This document shows positions 20,073 to 28,910 of a DNA stretch of 64,000 nt, in pieces; positions within the stretch are counted from its first letter, which is position 1; the number at the start of each line of letters is the position of its first letter. The notes under the pieces are model-generated. The model worked only from the letters and a program-made list of their open reading frames with translations. It did no database searches and was not told the DNA's origin. The stretch is from Rugamonas brunnea (GTDB taxonomy: Bacteria; Pseudomonadota; Gammaproteobacteria; Burkholderiales; Burkholderiaceae_D), in assembly GCF_014042345.1 (NCBI RefSeq), contig NZ_JACEZT010000005.1, positions 248,001-312,000 on the forward strand. Reading direction: 5' to 3'. A program made the position numbers and the translations under genes.

Positions 20073-20669
20073 ATGCAGGAATTTCATGAACGCGACCCGC
20101 GCTCGCCGGCTTTCTGGGATGAGCGTTTTGACAAGCAATTCACGCCCTGGGACCGGGGCAGGGTGCCGCAAGCGCTGCGCGATTTCGTCGCCGCCGCACC
20201 GGCGCCGCTGGTCACGCTGATCCCCGGCTGCGGCAGCGCCTACGAACTGGCCTTCTTGTCCGAGGCCGGCTGGGACGCGACGGCCATCGATTTCTCGCCC
20301 GCCGCCGTGGCGACCGGCAAGGCGGCCGTCGGGCGCTGGGCCGACCGCGTGGTGGAGGCCGATTTCTTCACCTGGCAGCCGGAGCGCCCGCTGCAACTGA
20401 TCTACGAACAAGCGTTCCTGTGCGCCATGCCGCGCGAACGCTGGGCTGACGTGGCGGCCCGCTGGGCCGCGCTGCTGCCGCCGGGCGGCTTGCTGGCCGG
20501 CTTCTTTTTCTTCGACGACGCGCCCAAAGGCCCGCCGTTCGGCATCGCGCGCGCCCGGCTGGATGCCTTGCTGGCGCCGTATTTCGACTGCGAGGCCGAT
20601 CTGGAGGTGGCCGATTCCATCCCCGTGTTCCAGGGCAAGGAACGCTGGCTGCAATGGCGGCGCCGTTGA
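20073..20669 (+). CDS. TPMT-family SAM-dependent methyltransferase
   Basis: This 198-residue protein resembles thiopurine S-methyltransferase-type enzymes: FWDERFDKQFTPWDRGRVP at the N-terminus, the SAM-binding LIPGCGSAYE (residues 49-58), AIDFSPAAV and YEQAFLCAMP. Family members methylate thiols, halides or small metabolites; the substrate is unknown. It follows ubiB by 36 bases and precedes the FmdB-like gene, so it is probably transcribed with the ubi run, but no evidence ties it to quinone synthesis. Confidence 0.85.
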   Translation: MQEFHERDPRSPAFWDERFDKQFTPWDRGRVPQALRDFVAAAPAPLVTLIPGCGSAYELAFLSEAGWDATAIDFSPAAVATGKAAVGRWADRVVEADFFTWQPERPLQLIYEQAFLCAMPRERWADVAARWAALLPPGGLLAGFFFFDDAPKGPPFGIARARLDALLAPYFDCEADLEVADSIPVFQGKERWLQWRRR

Positions 20670-20696
20670 AACCGGCGAGGCTGGCGAAAAAAGCTT

Positions 20697-20702
20697 TATA
20701 AT
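20697..20702 (+). promoter_or_regulatory. Candidate -10 box before the FmdB-like gene
   Basis: A perfect TATAAT lies 33 bases before the ATG at 20736, in a short AT-rich patch between two GC-rich genes. The -35 region is poor. Confidence 0.4.
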
Positions 20703-20735
20703 TCAGGGTTTTTGATTGTTTTTGCGGAGTAATAG

Positions 20736-21026
20736 ATGCCGATCTACGCTTACCGCTGCGAGGAATGTGGTTTTGCCAAGGATGTCTTGCAAAAGATTTC
20801 CGACCCGCAGCTGACGGTTTGCCCATCTTGCGGCAAGTCGTCGTTCAAGAAACAACTGACGGCCGCCGGTTTCCAGCTCAAGGGGACTGGCTGGTATGCG
20901 ACGGACTTCCGCGGCGGCACGCCGCCAGCGACGGGCGTGTCCAGCGGCCCGGCCGCGCCCAAGGCGGACGCCACCCCGGCGGCGGCCCCGGCTGCGCCTG
21001 CGTCCAGCGGCAACAAAGCGGATTGA
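20736..21026 (+). CDS. FmdB-type zinc ribbon protein
   Basis: The 96-residue protein begins MPIYAYRCEECG and has two CxxC pairs (C8/C11 and C29/C32) forming a small zinc ribbon. A low-complexity Ala/Pro tail follows. FmdB-like proteins are putative regulators of unknown function. In Betaproteobacteria the gene commonly precedes the DUF502 gene and aspS, as here. GGAG lies upstream of the start. Confidence 0.9.
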   Translation: MPIYAYRCEECGFAKDVLQKISDPQLTVCPSCGKSSFKKQLTAAGFQLKGTGWYATDFRGGTPPATGVSSGPAAPKADATPAAAPAAPASSGNKAD

Positions 21027-21072
21027 TCGGCAGTGCCGCCTGGCGGCATCTTATTCCATCTAGAGAGCACGA

Positions 21073-21693
21073 ATGCGTAAATACTTCATTACCGGCTTGC
21101 TGATCCTGGTGCCGCTGGCCATCACGGCCTGGGTGCTGAACCTGGTGATCAGCACCATGGACCAGTCGCTGCTGTTCGTGCCCTTGCGGTGGCAGCCGCG
21201 CACCCTGATCGGCTTCGATATCCCCGGCCTGGGGACGATGCTGACGGTCGTGATCGTGTTCCTGACCGGCCTGCTCACCAACAACCTGGTGGGCAATTAC
21301 GTGGTGCGGCTGTGGGAGCGGCTGTTGCAGCGCATCCCCATCGTCAACTCGCTGTATTCGAGCGTGAAGCAGGTGTCGGACACCTTGTTCTCCTCGTCCG
21401 GCAACGCGTTCCGCAAGGCCGTGCTGGTGCCGTATCCGCACCGCGATTCGTGGACCATCGCCTTTCTCACCGGCACCCCCGGCGGCGACGTGAAGAACCA
21501 CCTGGTCGGCGATTACGTCAGCGTGTACGTGCCCACCACGCCCAACCCCACCTCGGGCTTCTTCCTGATGATGGCGAAGGAAAACGTGGTCGAACTGGAC
21601 ATGAGTGTGGATGCGGCCTTGAAGTACATCGTGTCGATGGGCGTGGTGGCGCCCGATTACGTGCCCGGCGCCGAGACGGCCGGCAAACCATAA
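21073..21693 (+). CDS. DUF502 inner-membrane protein
   Basis: The 206-residue protein has two N-terminal membrane helices (about 6-28 and 55-78). Conserved DUF502 stretches follow: RIPIVNSLYSSVKQV, VLVPYPHRDSWTIAFLTG and YVPTTPNPTSGFFLM. The function of the family is unknown, though it is conserved beside aspS in many Betaproteobacteria. GAGAG lies eight bases before the ATG. It is probably co-transcribed with the FmdB-like gene upstream. Confidence 0.92.
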   Translation: MRKYFITGLLILVPLAITAWVLNLVISTMDQSLLFVPLRWQPRTLIGFDIPGLGTMLTVVIVFLTGLLTNNLVGNYVVRLWERLLQRIPIVNSLYSSVKQVSDTLFSSSGNAFRKAVLVPYPHRDSWTIAFLTGTPGGDVKNHLVGDYVSVYVPTTPNPTSGFFLMMAKENVVELDMSVDAALKYIVSMGVVAPDYVPGAETAGKP

Positions 21694-21752
21694 AACGGGC
21701 GCGTGCGCCCCGATAAATAAACTGAACTATTTAACCTGAACTGAGAAATAAC

Positions 21753-23561
21753 ATGTCCTCCATGCGTACTCACTACTGCGGCCTCACCACTGAGGCCCTG
21801 CTTGGCCAAACCGTCAGCCTGTGCGGCTGGGTACACCGTCGCCGCGACCACGGCGGCGTGATCTTCATCGACCTGCGCGACCGCGAAGGCCTGGTGCAGA
21901 TCGTTTGCAATCCCGAGCAGGCCGAGGTGTTCAAGGCCGCCGAGGCGGTGCGCAACGAGTACTGCCTGCGCGTGACCGGCGTGGTCAAGGACCGCCTGGA
22001 AGGCACCGTCAACGCCAACCTGAAGTCGGGCAAGATCGAAGTGGTGTGCTCGCAGCTGGAAGTGCTGAACGCCTCGGTGGCCGTGCCGTTCCAGCTGGAC
22101 GACGACAACCTGTCCGAAACCACCCGCCTGACCCACCGCGTGCTGGACCTGCGCCGTCCGCAGATGCAGAACAACCTGCGCCTGCGCTACAAGGTGACGA
22201 TGGAAGTGCGCAAGTACCTCGACGAGCTGGGCTTCATCGACATCGAAACCCCGATGCTGACCAAGTCCACCCCGGAAGGCGCGCGCGACTACCTGGTGCC
22301 GTCGCGTGTGAACGCCGGCAACTTCTTCGCGCTGCCGCAGTCGCCGCAGCTGTTCAAGCAGCTGCTGATGGTGGCCAACTTCGACCGCTACTACCAGATC
22401 ACCAAGTGCTTCCGCGACGAAGACCTGCGCGCCGACCGCCAGCCTGAATTCACCCAGATCGACTGCGAAACGTCGTTCCTGACCGAGCAGGAAATCCGTG
22501 ACCTGTTCGAAGACATGATCCGCAAGGTGTTCAAGAATACGCTGGCGATCGACCTGCCTAACCCGTTCCCGGTGATGGACTTCGCCACCGCCATGGGCAA
22601 ATACGGTTCGGACAAGCCCGACATGCGCGTCAAGCTGGAATTCACCGACCTGACCGACGTGATGAAGGACGTGGACTTCAAGGTGTTCTCGGGCGCCGCC
22701 AACATGCCCAACGGCCGCGTGGTCGGCCTGCGCGTACCGAAGGGTGGCGAAATGCCGCGTTCGGAAATCGACGCCTACACCCAGTTCGTGGCCATCTATG
22801 GCGCCAAGGGCCTGGCCTACATCAAGGTCAACGAGAAGGCCAAGGGCCGCGACGGCCTGCAATCGCCTATCGTCAAGAACCTGCACGACGCCGCGCTGGC
22901 CAAGGTGCTGGAACTGACGGGCGCCCAGGACGGCGACCTGATCTTCTTCGGCGCCGACAAGGCCAAGGTGGTCAACGACGCCATCGGCGCGCTGCGCGTG
23001 AAGATCGGCCACAGCGAATTCGGCAAGAAGGCCGGCCTGTTCGACGACGTCTGGTCGCCGCTGTGGGTGGTGGACTTCCCGATGTTCGAGTACGACGACG
23101 AGAACGACCGCTGGACCGCGACCCACCACCCGTTCACGGCGCCAAAAGATGGCCACGAGGACATGCTGGAAACCAATCCGGGCGCCTGCATCGCCAAGGC
23201 CTACGACATGGTGCTGAATGGCTGGGAACTGGGCGGCGGCTCGATCCGTATCCACCGCGAGGAAGTGCAGTCGAAGGTGTTCCGCGCGCTGAAGATCGAC
23301 GCCGAGGAAGCACGCCTGAAGTTCGGCTTCCTGCTGGACGCGCTGCAGTACGGCGCGCCGCCGCACGGCGGCCTGGCGTTCGGCCTGGACCGTATCGTGA
23401 CCATGATGACCGGTTCCGATTCGATCCGCGACGTGATCGCCTTCCCGAAAACCCAGCGCGCCCAGTGCCTGCTGACCCAGGCGCCGTCGGAAGTGGACGA
23501 GAAGCAGCTGCGCGAACTGCACATCCGCCTGCGCGCCGCCGAGCCGAAAGTGGCTGGCTAA
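21753..23561 (+). CDS. aspS: Aspartyl-tRNA synthetase
   Basis: The 602-residue class II synthetase has an N-terminal OB fold ([20 protein letters not shown]), motif 2 ([20 protein letters not shown]), the bacterial GAD insertion domain and motif 3 ([13 protein letters not shown]). It charges tRNA-Asp with aspartate; in organisms using GatCAB it may also charge tRNA-Asn, which cannot be judged here. An alternative start three codons in (21762, MRTHYCG) aligns with the E. coli start; the longer form is kept because no ribosome site discriminates. It is the last strong housekeeping gene before a short repeat-bearing gap. Confidence 0.98.
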   Translation: MSSMRTHYCGLTTEALLGQTVSLCGWVHRRRDHGGVIFIDLRDREGLVQIVCNPEQAEVFKAAEAVRNEYCLRVTGVVKDRLEGTVNANLKSGKIEVVCSQLEVLNASVAVPFQLDDDNLSETTRLTHRVLDLRRPQMQNNLRLRYKVTMEVRKYLDELGFIDIETPMLTKSTPEGARDYLVPSRVNAGNFFALPQSPQLFKQLLMVANFDRYYQITKCFRDEDLRADRQPEFTQIDCETSFLTEQEIRDLFEDMIRKVFKNTLAIDLPNPFPVMDFATAMGKYGSDKPDMRVKLEFTDLTDVMKDVDFKVFSGAANMPNGRVVGLRVPKGGEMPRSEIDAYTQFVAIYGAKGLAYIKVNEKAKGRDGLQSPIVKNLHDAALAKVLELTGAQDGDLIFFGADKAKVVNDAIGALRVKIGHSEFGKKAGLFDDVWSPLWVVDFPMFEYDDENDRWTATHHPFTAPKDGHEDMLETNPGACIAKAYDMVLNGWELGGGSIRIHREEVQSKVFRALKIDAEEARLKFGFLLDALQYGAPPHGGLAFGLDRIVTMMTGSDSIRDVIAFPKTQRAQCLLTQAPSEVDEKQLRELHIRLRAAEPKVAG

Positions 23562-23578
23562 GTCACCCGGCGCAAACC

Positions 23579-23612
23579 GGGGTCAGACCCCAACACACCG
23601 GGGTCAGACCCC
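23579..23612. repeat. Two copies of the palindrome GGGGTCAGACCCC
   Basis: A 13-base palindrome with a single central base occurs at 23579-23591 and again at 23600-23612, 21 bases apart. Both copies are preceded by ACC. It lies between aspS and its downstream terminator. This looks like a dispersed extragenic element rather than part of a gene. Confidence 0.7.
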
Positions 23613-23656
23613 TGGCCGCGTGGCTGCTTGCCGCGCGGCTGGGGACTCGGAGCAAG

Positions 23657-23682
23657 AAGGCGCGGGCGACTGCGCCTTTTTT
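23657..23682 (+). terminator. Rho-independent terminator downstream of aspS
   Basis: AAGGCGC and GCGCCTT form a seven-pair stem with an eight-base loop, continuing into a T-rich tail. It ends twelve bases before the nudB start, so it would separate aspS from nudB or attenuate readthrough. Confidence 0.75.
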
Positions 23683-23693
23683 ATTATCGGAAC

Positions 23694-24158
23694 ATGAAGC
23701 CCTACAAGATTCCCGTATCGGTGCTGGTGGTGATCCACACGGCCGACCTGCAAGTGCTGCTGATCGAGCGGGCCGACCGGCCCGGCTTCTGGCAATCGGT
23801 GACCGGCTCGCTGGACGCGCCGGACGAACCGCTGCTGCAAACGGCCGCGCGCGAGCTGTTCGAGGAGACCGGCATCGTGGCCGATGGCGAGCGCATCGTG
23901 CTGCGCGACTGGCGGCTGTCGAACATCTACACCATCTACCCCGTGTGGCGGCACCGCTACGCGCCGGGCGTGACGGAAAACACCGAGCATGTGTTCTCGG
24001 TCGAAGTGCCGCGCGACATCCCCATCACGCTGGCGCCGCGCGAACACCTGAACCACGTCTGGCTGCCCTACCTGGAGGCGGCCGACCAGTGCTTCTCATC
24101 CTCCAACGCGGAAGCCATCCTGCAATTGCCACATCAGTTACGGCAAGCCCGGAGCTAG
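23694..24158 (+). CDS. nudB: Dihydroneopterin triphosphate diphosphatase (Nudix)
   Basis: The 154-residue Nudix hydrolase begins MKPYKIPVSVLVVIHT and contains the box G..DEPLLQTAARELFEETGI, with one more residue than canonical between the first Gly and Glu. Neighbouring features (WQSVTGSLDAPDEP; NTEHVFSVEVP) match NudB, which removes pyrophosphate from 7,8-dihydroneopterin triphosphate in folate synthesis. The length fits NudB (about 150). The ATG at 23694 is chosen because the longer in-frame extension would run through the terminator. aspS followed by nudB is a frequent order in Betaproteobacteria. Confidence 0.88.
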   Translation: MKPYKIPVSVLVVIHTADLQVLLIERADRPGFWQSVTGSLDAPDEPLLQTAARELFEETGIVADGERIVLRDWRLSNIYTIYPVWRHRYAPGVTENTEHVFSVEVPRDIPITLAPREHLNHVWLPYLEAADQCFSSSNAEAILQLPHQLRQARS

Positions 24159-24245
24159 CAGCTGGTACGCTTGTGCCGTCTCAATCCTCGCGGATCATGC
24201 ACCCGGCATACTCGACAAGCGATTTCGCCTGTTCGGGAGGGCGGC

Positions 24246-24485
24246 ATGCCATTGCTGTTGCGATCCAAAGGGTATCGTTTCTACTTCTTCAGCCAGGAGC
24301 TTGGCGAGCCGCCGCACGTTCACGTGGATAAGGATGGTAGGTCCGCGAAATTCTGGATCGAGAGCGCCACGGTAGTGCGCAATTCTCATTTCTCTGCCGT
24401 TGATCTGCGCGAAATAGCGCGTATCATTTCCGACAACCGTCTGGAGTTCTTGAGGAGATGGAATGAGCACTTCGACAATAGCTGA
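24246..24485 (+). CDS. DUF4160 protein (putative toxin-like partner)
   Basis: This 79-residue protein has the DUF4160 pattern: RFYFFSQELGEPPHVHVDKDG, then AKFWI and FLRRWNEHF at the C-terminus. The ATG at 24246 is preceded by GGGAGGGCGG. The following DUF2442 gene overlaps it by 23 bases. DUF4160/DUF2442 pairs recur in bacteria and look like small toxin-antitoxin or regulatory modules, but the activity is not established. Base composition here is visibly less GC-rich than the flanks, suggesting acquisition between nudB and the nuclease gene. Confidence 0.85.
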   Translation: MPLLLRSKGYRFYFFSQELGEPPHVHVDKDGRSAKFWIESATVVRNSHFSAVDLREIARIISDNRLEFLRRWNEHFDNS

Positions 24486-24741
24486 CGAACGCATCCGGCA
24501 TGTGGTAATTGATGCTGAATATCTCACTGTCGAGTTGATGGACGGCCGGCGCATCGGAACCCCGCTCGCTTGGTATCCACGGCTGGCCGCCGCCACGCCG
24601 CCACAATTGAACGATTGGGAGATTATCTGTGCCGGACGTGGCCTGCATTGGGAACAGTTGGATGAAGACTTGAGCGTGGAGGGTATGTTGCGCGGCTGTC
24701 CCGCCGCCGGCTACCAATCCACCTCGACGCGCCAAGCTTAA
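24463..24741 (+). CDS. DUF2442 protein (putative antitoxin-like partner)
   Basis: The 92-residue protein is a DUF2442 member, with ELMDGRRIGTPLAWYPRL and NDWEIICAGRGLHWEQLDEDLSVEG-type features. Proteins of this family often sit next to DUF4160 proteins. The start overlaps the upstream gene, with AGGAGATGGA just before the ATG, so translation is probably coupled. The C-terminal tail is polar and short. The role is unknown; an antitoxin or DNA-binding partner is inference from gene context only. Confidence 0.85.
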   Translation: MSTSTIADERIRHVVIDAEYLTVELMDGRRIGTPLAWYPRLAAATPPQLNDWEIICAGRGLHWEQLDEDLSVEGMLRGCPAAGYQSTSTRQA

Positions 24742-24786
24742 CGGCACGTCTGCCGGAAACCTCGTCGATGGGGGTAGAATGACCCC

Positions 24787-25608
24787 ATGAAGATTCGCGT
24801 CGCCACGTACAACATCCACAAAGGCGTTTCCGCCATCCGCAGCCTGCCGCGCGTGCATGCGCTCAAGCAGGCCATCGGCTTGTTCGATGCGGACGTGGTG
24901 TTCCTGCAGGAAGTGCAGGGACGGCACGACCTCAACGCGGCCCAGTACGGCGCCGAGCACCATGGCCACCAGCATTGGCCGGAGGCGGCCCAGCATGAAT
25001 TCCTGGCCGGCGCGTCGCGCCATGAACACACGGCCTACGGCATGAACGCCGTCTACGACCATGGCCACCATGGCAATGCGCTGTTGAGCGCCTTTCCCAT
25101 CGTGCATACCCACAACCACGACGTGTCCGACCATGCCTTTGAGCAGCGCGGCATCCTGCACTGCGAGCTGCAGACGCCGCGCGTGGTGGTGCATTGCTAT
25201 GTGGTCCACCTGGGCCTGTTCGAAGGCGGCCGCAAGCGCCAGACGGCGGCCCTGATCGAGGCCGTGCGCACCTCGGCGCCCAACGGCGAGCCGGTCATCA
25301 TCGCCGGCGACTTCAACGACTGGCGCAATTCCCTCAGCAACGAGCTGCGGCGCGAACTGGGCGTGGTGGAGGTGTTCGACCAGATCGGCTCCAATTCCAC
25401 GCTCGATGAACTGGGCCGTGTGCTGGGCGGCAAGAACGCCGTGCGCCAGGCCCGCACTTTCCCGGCCGCGCTGCCATTCTTCCGGCTTGACCGCATCTAC
25501 GTGCGCGGCTTCGACGTGCAGGCGGCCGAGGTGATGCATGGCACGCTGTGGGCCAAGCTGTCGGACCACGCGCCCATCGTGGCCTCGCTGTCGTTGACTC
25601 CGGCCTGA
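24787..25608 (+). CDS. Endonuclease/exonuclease/phosphatase family protein
   Basis: The 273-residue protein has the EEP-fold signatures: RVATYNIHKGV, VVFLQEVQG with the metal-binding Glu, IIAGDFNDW, LDRIYVRG and LSDHAPIVASL. These enzymes cleave phosphodiester or phosphomonoester bonds, including phospholipid head groups. It lies eight bases ahead of a cardiolipin synthase gene and overlaps none of it; this pairing is common and suggests a phospholipid-related role, although the substrate is not shown. An extended His-rich region (about residues 55-100) is unusual but conserved family members show it too. Confidence 0.88.
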   Translation: MKIRVATYNIHKGVSAIRSLPRVHALKQAIGLFDADVVFLQEVQGRHDLNAAQYGAEHHGHQHWPEAAQHEFLAGASRHEHTAYGMNAVYDHGHHGNALLSAFPIVHTHNHDVSDHAFEQRGILHCELQTPRVVVHCYVVHLGLFEGGRKRQTAALIEAVRTSAPNGEPVIIAGDFNDWRNSLSNELRRELGVVEVFDQIGSNSTLDELGRVLGGKNAVRQARTFPAALPFFRLDRIYVRGFDVQAAEVMHGTLWAKLSDHAPIVASLSLTPA

Positions 25609-25616
25609 CAGGATTT

Positions 25617-26780
25617 ATGCGTTCCGTTAATTTCCTGGCCGATAACGAGATCGAGCTGCTGTACTGCGGCACCGAGTATTTCCCGGCCCTCATCGCGGCC
25701 ATCGATGCGGCCCAGTACGAAATCTATTTTGAGACCTATATCTTCGCCGAGGATGAGACGGGCCAGGCCGTGCGCGGCGCGCTGATGCGTGCCGCCGCGC
25801 GCGGCGTGCAGGTGCGCATGATCACGGACTGGTTCGGCACCGGCCGGCACAATGTCGACAGGCTGCACGCGCAACTGGTGGAGGCGCGGGTCGAGCACCG
25901 CATCTTCAACCCGTGGTTCCGGCGCGGCATGACGCGCACCCACCGCAAGATCTGCGTGGTGGACCACGGCATCGCCTTCGTGGGCGGCATCAACATCAAC
26001 GACGACCTGTTCTGCGACTACGACCACAACATCCCGCTGGCCGCGCCGCGCTGGGATTTCGCGGTGGCCGTGCGCGGGCCGCTGGTGGCGACCATCCAGA
26101 CCGAGGCCGAAGCGCAGTGGGCGCGCCAGGGCAAGCTGGGCATCTTCAAGCGGATCAGCCTGTACCGCGACTTGCGCAAGCTGAACAAGCAAGCCAACCG
26201 CGCCATGGTGCAGGCCGGTTTCGTGGTGCGCGACAACCTGCGCAACCGCGTCACCATCCAGCGCGCCTACCTGCACGCGCTGGGCCGGGCCCGCAAGAGC
26301 GTGCTGCTGGCCAACCCGTATTTCGCGCCGGGCCGCAAGTTCCGCCGCGCGCTGGCCGCCACGGCCGAGCGCGGGGTGGAGGTGGTGCTGCTGATCGGGG
26401 TCGGCGAGTTCTGGCTGCAGGACGCCGTGGCCCATTCCTTCTATCCGAAACTGCTGGCGGCCGGGGTAAAAGTGGTGGAATATCACAAGACCCAGTTGCA
26501 CGCCAAGGTGGCCGTGATCGATGACGACTGGGCCACCGTGGGTTCGAGCAATGTGGACGGCTTGAGCCTGTTTTTGAACCAGGAGGCGAACGTGGTCGTG
26601 AAAGACGCCGTGTTCGCCCGCAGCCTGCGGGCCCACATCGAACAAGCCATCGCCGACGGCGTGGTGGTGCATGCGCACGAGTTCGCCAACGTGGGGCGCT
26701 GGCGCCGCCTCGGCTATGGCTTGGCCTACATGGGCTACAAGCTGCTGATGCGCATCTTCGCTGTGGGGAAATACGCTTGA
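25617..26780 (+). CDS. clsB: Cardiolipin synthase B (phospholipase D superfamily)
   Basis: The 387-residue protein has two HKD motifs, HRKICVVD (H109, K111, D116) and HAKVAVID (H295, K297, D302), each followed by the glycine/serine-asparagine pattern of phospholipase D enzymes (GGININ; GSSNVD). It lacks the two N-terminal membrane helices of ClsA, fitting ClsB, which makes cardiolipin at the inner membrane. The ATG at 25617 lies just after the upstream stop; longer in-frame versions would overlap the preceding gene. The stop overlaps the TTG start of the Hsp15 gene. Confidence 0.9.
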   Translation: MRSVNFLADNEIELLYCGTEYFPALIAAIDAAQYEIYFETYIFAEDETGQAVRGALMRAAARGVQVRMITDWFGTGRHNVDRLHAQLVEARVEHRIFNPWFRRGMTRTHRKICVVDHGIAFVGGININDDLFCDYDHNIPLAAPRWDFAVAVRGPLVATIQTEAEAQWARQGKLGIFKRISLYRDLRKLNKQANRAMVQAGFVVRDNLRNRVTIQRAYLHALGRARKSVLLANPYFAPGRKFRRALAATAERGVEVVLLIGVGEFWLQDAVAHSFYPKLLAAGVKVVEYHKTQLHAKVAVIDDDWATVGSSNVDGLSLFLNQEANVVVKDAVFARSLRAHIEQAIADGVVVHAHEFANVGRWRRLGYGLAYMGYKLLMRIFAVGKYA

Positions 26781-27160
26781 ACGAGACAGTCAGACTCGAT
26801 AAATGGTTGTGGGCGGCGCGTTTTTTCAAGACCCGCTCGCTGGCCACGGACGCCGTCGACAGCGGCCGCGTCAAGCTCGGCGGCGAGAACATCAAGCCGG
26901 CGCGCGCCCTGCGCGTGGGCGACAAGCTGCTGATCGACAACGGTTCGGACCGTTGGGAAGTGGTGGTGCAAGGCTTGTCGGACGTGCGCGCGGCCGCGCC
27001 CATCGCCCGCACGCTGTACGAAGAGACGGCCGCCAGCGTGGCGGCCCGCGCCGAGACGGCCGAACGGCGCCGCCTGTTCCGCGAACCGGGCGCCGACATC
27101 AAGGGCCGCCCCACCAAACGCGACCGCCGCCAACTGGGCAGGCTGGGCGATCCGGACTGA
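26777..27160 (+). CDS. hslR: Heat shock protein 15, S4-domain RNA-binding protein
   Basis: The 127-residue protein begins with the S4 RNA-binding fold (VRLDKWLWAARFFKTRSLA, SGRVKLGGENIKPAR) and ends in a basic tail (RPTKRDRRQLGRL). This matches Hsp15, which rescues stalled 50S subunits carrying nascent chains. The start is TTG at 26777, inside the overlap TTGA with the clsB stop; an ATG is not available without losing the S4 motif. The unusual start plus overlap points to translational coupling and low expression. Confidence 0.9.
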   Translation: MNETVRLDKWLWAARFFKTRSLATDAVDSGRVKLGGENIKPARALRVGDKLLIDNGSDRWEVVVQGLSDVRAAAPIARTLYEETAASVAARAETAERRRLFREPGADIKGRPTKRDRRQLGRLGDPD

Positions 27161-27376
27161 GGCGCCGCCGCCGCGCCTGCCCTTGCGGCAAAACGTCCAC
27201 GGTTTACTTGTCATGGGTCAAGAAACTATGTTGCCGGTATGACAGCGCTATTGACATGGCTTACGATTGCTAATTGGCAAGAAAGGCCAGCACTGGTCAT
27301 CCGTCCTTGACCAGCCATTCCCAAGCAGGCAAGGGGGCGTCGCCGCCCCTGTTGCGGCGACGTCGAAAAGGCATGC

Positions 27377-28606
27377 ATGAATCAGGTTTCGGAAATGCTC
27401 TGGCACCGTTTGACGGGCCTGATGCCCGGTGAGCTGAAACAAAGCGAGCTGGGCTGGTTGTTCTCGCCGCACCGCCATCTGAGCCTGCTGGCGCGGCGCC
27501 GCGCGGGGCTGATCGTCAACCGGGTGCGCCTGTTCGCCTTCCTGTTCGCCGTGCTCACGCCGCTGTGGAGCATCATCGACTTCGTGGTGTTCCCGTTCCC
27601 GCTGTGGAGCCAGCTGGCGGCCATGCGCTTCGTCGCCAGTGCCGCGTTCGCCAGCTTGCTGGTCTACTACCGCTCCAACGGCGACCTGTTCAACGCCTAC
27701 CGGGCCATGGCCCTGCTGTTCGCGATCCCGACCGTGTTCTACGTCGCCTCGCACACGCTGCTCACGCACTACCAGCTGACCGGCATGTCGGCCGCGATCG
27801 GGGCCGGCTACGCCTTCCTGCCGTTCGTGCTGCTGGGCGGGCTGGCGATCTTCCCGCTCGCCATCGCCGAGAGTTTCGTGGTCGCCAGCCCCATCCTGAT
27901 CTGCCAGGCCGTGTCCGGCTACCTGCGCTGGGCGGCCATGGACTGGCCCGCGTTCACCGGCGCCTTCTGGCTGCTGGTGCTGATCACGGGCGTGGCCGCG
28001 CTGGCCGGCATCTGCCAGCTCGCCTTCATGATCGCGCTGGTGCGCCAGGCCATCCGCGACCCGCTGACCAACGCCTTTTCCCGCAGCAGCGGAATGGAAA
28101 TCCTCGACCTGCACTTCACGATGGCCCAGCGCAGCAACGCGCCGTTCGCGCTGGCCTTCCTCGACCTCGACCATTTCAAGCGCATCAACGACGGTTACGG
28201 CCACGAGGCGGGGGACCAGGCCCTGATCACCATGACCGAACAGGTCTCCCGGCACATGCGCCACGGCGACGTGCTGGCGCGCTGGGGCGGCGAGGAATTC
28301 CTGCTGATCATGCCGGGCACGGGCATCGAGCAGGCCCGCACCGCCATCGAGCGGCTGCGCAGCAGCGGTTTCGGCCAGCGCCCCGAGGGCGGGCCCGTCA
28401 CGGCCAGCATCGGCATCGCCGAGCGCCGGGCCGACCATGTTGGCGACTGGAAACGCCTGGTCGAGCTGGCCGACCAGCGCATGTATGCGGCCAAGCAGGG
28501 CGGCCGCGACCGGGTGGTTTGCGGCGTGCCCGAACCCGAACCGGGGCCCGTCGTGGCGTCCGGCCAGCACACCCCGGCGCCGGCCGCCAACCCGGCGCTG
28601 GCCTGA
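27377..28606 (+). CDS. Membrane-bound diguanylate cyclase
   Basis: The 409-residue protein has five to six membrane helices in residues 45-222 and a C-terminal GGDEF domain with the active-site variant GGEEF (304-308). An RxxD inhibitory site (RHGD, 295-298) stands the canonical five residues upstream, so product inhibition by c-di-GMP is expected. It makes c-di-GMP from two GTP in response to an unknown membrane or ligand signal. The membrane part is not a MASE domain I recognise with confidence. It stands alone, 216 bases after hslR and 304 bases before the TetR gene. Confidence 0.92.
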   Translation: MNQVSEMLWHRLTGLMPGELKQSELGWLFSPHRHLSLLARRRAGLIVNRVRLFAFLFAVLTPLWSIIDFVVFPFPLWSQLAAMRFVASAAFASLLVYYRSNGDLFNAYRAMALLFAIPTVFYVASHTLLTHYQLTGMSAAIGAGYAFLPFVLLGGLAIFPLAIAESFVVASPILICQAVSGYLRWAAMDWPAFTGAFWLLVLITGVAALAGICQLAFMIALVRQAIRDPLTNAFSRSSGMEILDLHFTMAQRSNAPFALAFLDLDHFKRINDGYGHEAGDQALITMTEQVSRHMRHGDVLARWGGEEFLLIMPGTGIEQARTAIERLRSSGFGQRPEGGPVTASIGIAERRADHVGDWKRLVELADQRMYAAKQGGRDRVVCGVPEPEPGPVVASGQHTPAPAANPALA

Positions 28607-28910
28607 TCCTCCACGCCCCGGCGGGGCGGCCGCCAGCCCCGCCGCCCGCCCGGCTGCCAGCCCGCCCGGCAGCCCCGTTTTCCGCATTTTCCCCACAGCC
28701 GCCGGCCATTTTTCGCCCCTGGACTGCTGCGACGCAGCAATAGAACCGCGCCTCTAACGGTACTGTTTGACTTTTACCACCCGCTGGATAATAGTACGAG
28801 CGTTCGCAATTCTTTTCACACGAAGTAAATTCAACTGCGAGAGAATGGTCTTTTCTCCTTTCAGACGAATTTTTACCTTGGGTGGTCTTATTAATACTTC
28901 TATCAAATTT
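28607..28910. other. Intergenic region with hairpin and AT-rich upstream segment
   Basis: The first part is extremely GC-rich. It contains GGCTGCC (28652-28658) pairing with GGCAGCC (28668-28674), followed by CCGTTTT, a weak terminator for the cyclase. From about 28741 the base composition shifts to AT-rich. TTGACT at 28767-28772 and GATAAT further on resemble promoter parts but are too close together. This segment probably holds the promoter and operators of the TetR gene. No gene is seen in it. Confidence 0.5.

Noticed and set aside
23628..23693. Longer nudB start upstream of 23694
   Set aside because: It would translate the T-rich terminator and hairpin and add residues unlike the NudB family.
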